The notes beneath the pieces were generated by a model. That model ran no database searches. It was given only the letters and a program-made list of their open reading frames with translations, and was not told the DNA's origin. DNA of 27,473 nucleotides, taken from the IMG/VR virus record IMGVR_UViG_3300025083_000178, positions 1 to 27,473 of that record; one strand, given 5' to 3'. Each line of letters starts with the position of its first letter. Positions within the stretch are counted from its first letter, which is position 1. Source of the DNA: a virus. Shown piece after piece: positions 27,027 to 27,473 of this stretch. The translations under genes were made by a program, and so were the position numbers.

Positions 27027-27473
27027 ATGGCAACAAAACTTAAATTAGGAACAGATAATAATTGGGCTACAAAGGTAGATAAGTTGTTAGCTTACAATGA
27101 TGAAAATGGCAACTTTAAACCTATTCAGTTTGATGCCGATAGGGCAAGCACAGCAACAAGGGTAAATAAAGCAGGTCTTATTGAAAACGTAGAACCCAAC
27201 AGACCAAGAGTAGAGTTTGATGGTAACGATGGTTATTTGTTGTTAGAGCCTAGTAGGACTAATTTACTCACTTATTCAGAAGATTTTACTCAATGGGCAA
27301 ACACAGGAAGTGAAACTACTGATACTGCCGATTCTGCAATATCGCTTGATGGTTCGTTAAATGCTACAAAACTTCAAGAAGCTAATAGTAATTTTGGCTA
27401 TCACAGATTAAGCAAAACCATCACAGCTTCATCAGCAACAGATTATGCTTTAAGTATTTTTGTTAAAAAAGGA
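27027..27473 (+). CDS. Second fibre/adhesin protein, paralogue (3' truncated by window)
   Basis: The frame runs from ATG 27027, 1 bp after the previous stop, to the window end (149 codons). It has NKAGLIENVEPNRPRVEFDG, then YLLLEPSRTNLLTYSEDFTQ, the counterpart of the block in the previous protein, followed by the start of a CBM-like domain (TASSATDYALSIFVKKG). The N-terminal 50 residues differ from those of its neighbour but share the RVN-x-x-GLIE motif. It is probably a second receptor-binding protein that arose by duplication. Its end is outside the window. Confidence 0.8.
   Translation, partial: MATKLKLGTDNNWATKVDKLLAYNDENGNFKPIQFDADRASTATRVNKAGLIENVEPNRPRVEFDGNDGYLLLEPSRTNLLTYSEDFTQWANTGSETTDTADSAISLDGSLNATKLQEANSNFGYHRLSKTITASSATDYALSIFVKKG

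Overview
The window is a piece of an AT-rich, long-tailed (siphovirus-like) bacteriophage genome whose host is very probably a member of the Bacteroidota, most likely a flavobacterium. The host inference rests on several promoters of the Bacteroidota type (TTG-like -33 box, 17-20 bp spacer, TAnnTTTG -7 box), on A-rich, largely Shine-Dalgarno-less start contexts such as 'aataaacacaaATG', and on structural proteins that resemble those of flavobacterial phages from general knowledge of the families. No integrase, lysis gene, tRNA, rRNA or CRISPR array is visible.

Layout: (1) 1-5033 is a tightly overlapping replication, recombination and regulation block. It holds the end of a TOPRIM-primase/DnaB helicase, a VRR-NUC-type nuclease, a small sigma-70-like factor, a second PD-(D/E)xK protein, a RecE/exonuclease VIII-like nuclease, a stand-alone DnaA domain IV protein and several small genes. 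(2) 5034-6681 encodes small and large terminase. (3) 6768-10727 is an accessory island that splits terminase from the virion genes. It has one leftward gene (dATP/dGTP diphosphohydrolase-like), two rightward operons of small unknown proteins, and unusual regulatory DNA. (4) 10936-18706 is a tail module: tail assembly chaperone with a -1 frameshift extension, neck/tail completion proteins, two large tail-tip-type proteins and the tape measure. (5) 18716-24960 is a head module in an unusual order: XkdF-type protease fusion, scaffold, major capsid protein, tail tube, a DUF1566-like lectin-fold protein, then portal. (6) 24960-27473 has a probable head-tail connector and two tandem, related adhesin/fibre-like proteins, the last cut by the window end.

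The most interesting non-coding signals are in the accessory island. Helically phased (11 bp) repeats of TAAC(A)WT lie exactly over the -33 boxes of three promoters, two of them divergent, in the form TAAC-ATTG. This suggests an undescribed phage regulator with a defined regulon. A separate family of about 17-22 bp units, AATTYAATA followed by CCC or GGG, forms arrays inside the leftward gene, in two intergenic regions and near other genes. Other points worth attention are the unannotated -1 frame extension of the tail chaperone (ending at 11702), a DUF1566-like domain whose two modules appear in swapped order, and a three-part fusion in the capsid protease gene. All family assignments come from reading motifs; no database search was run.
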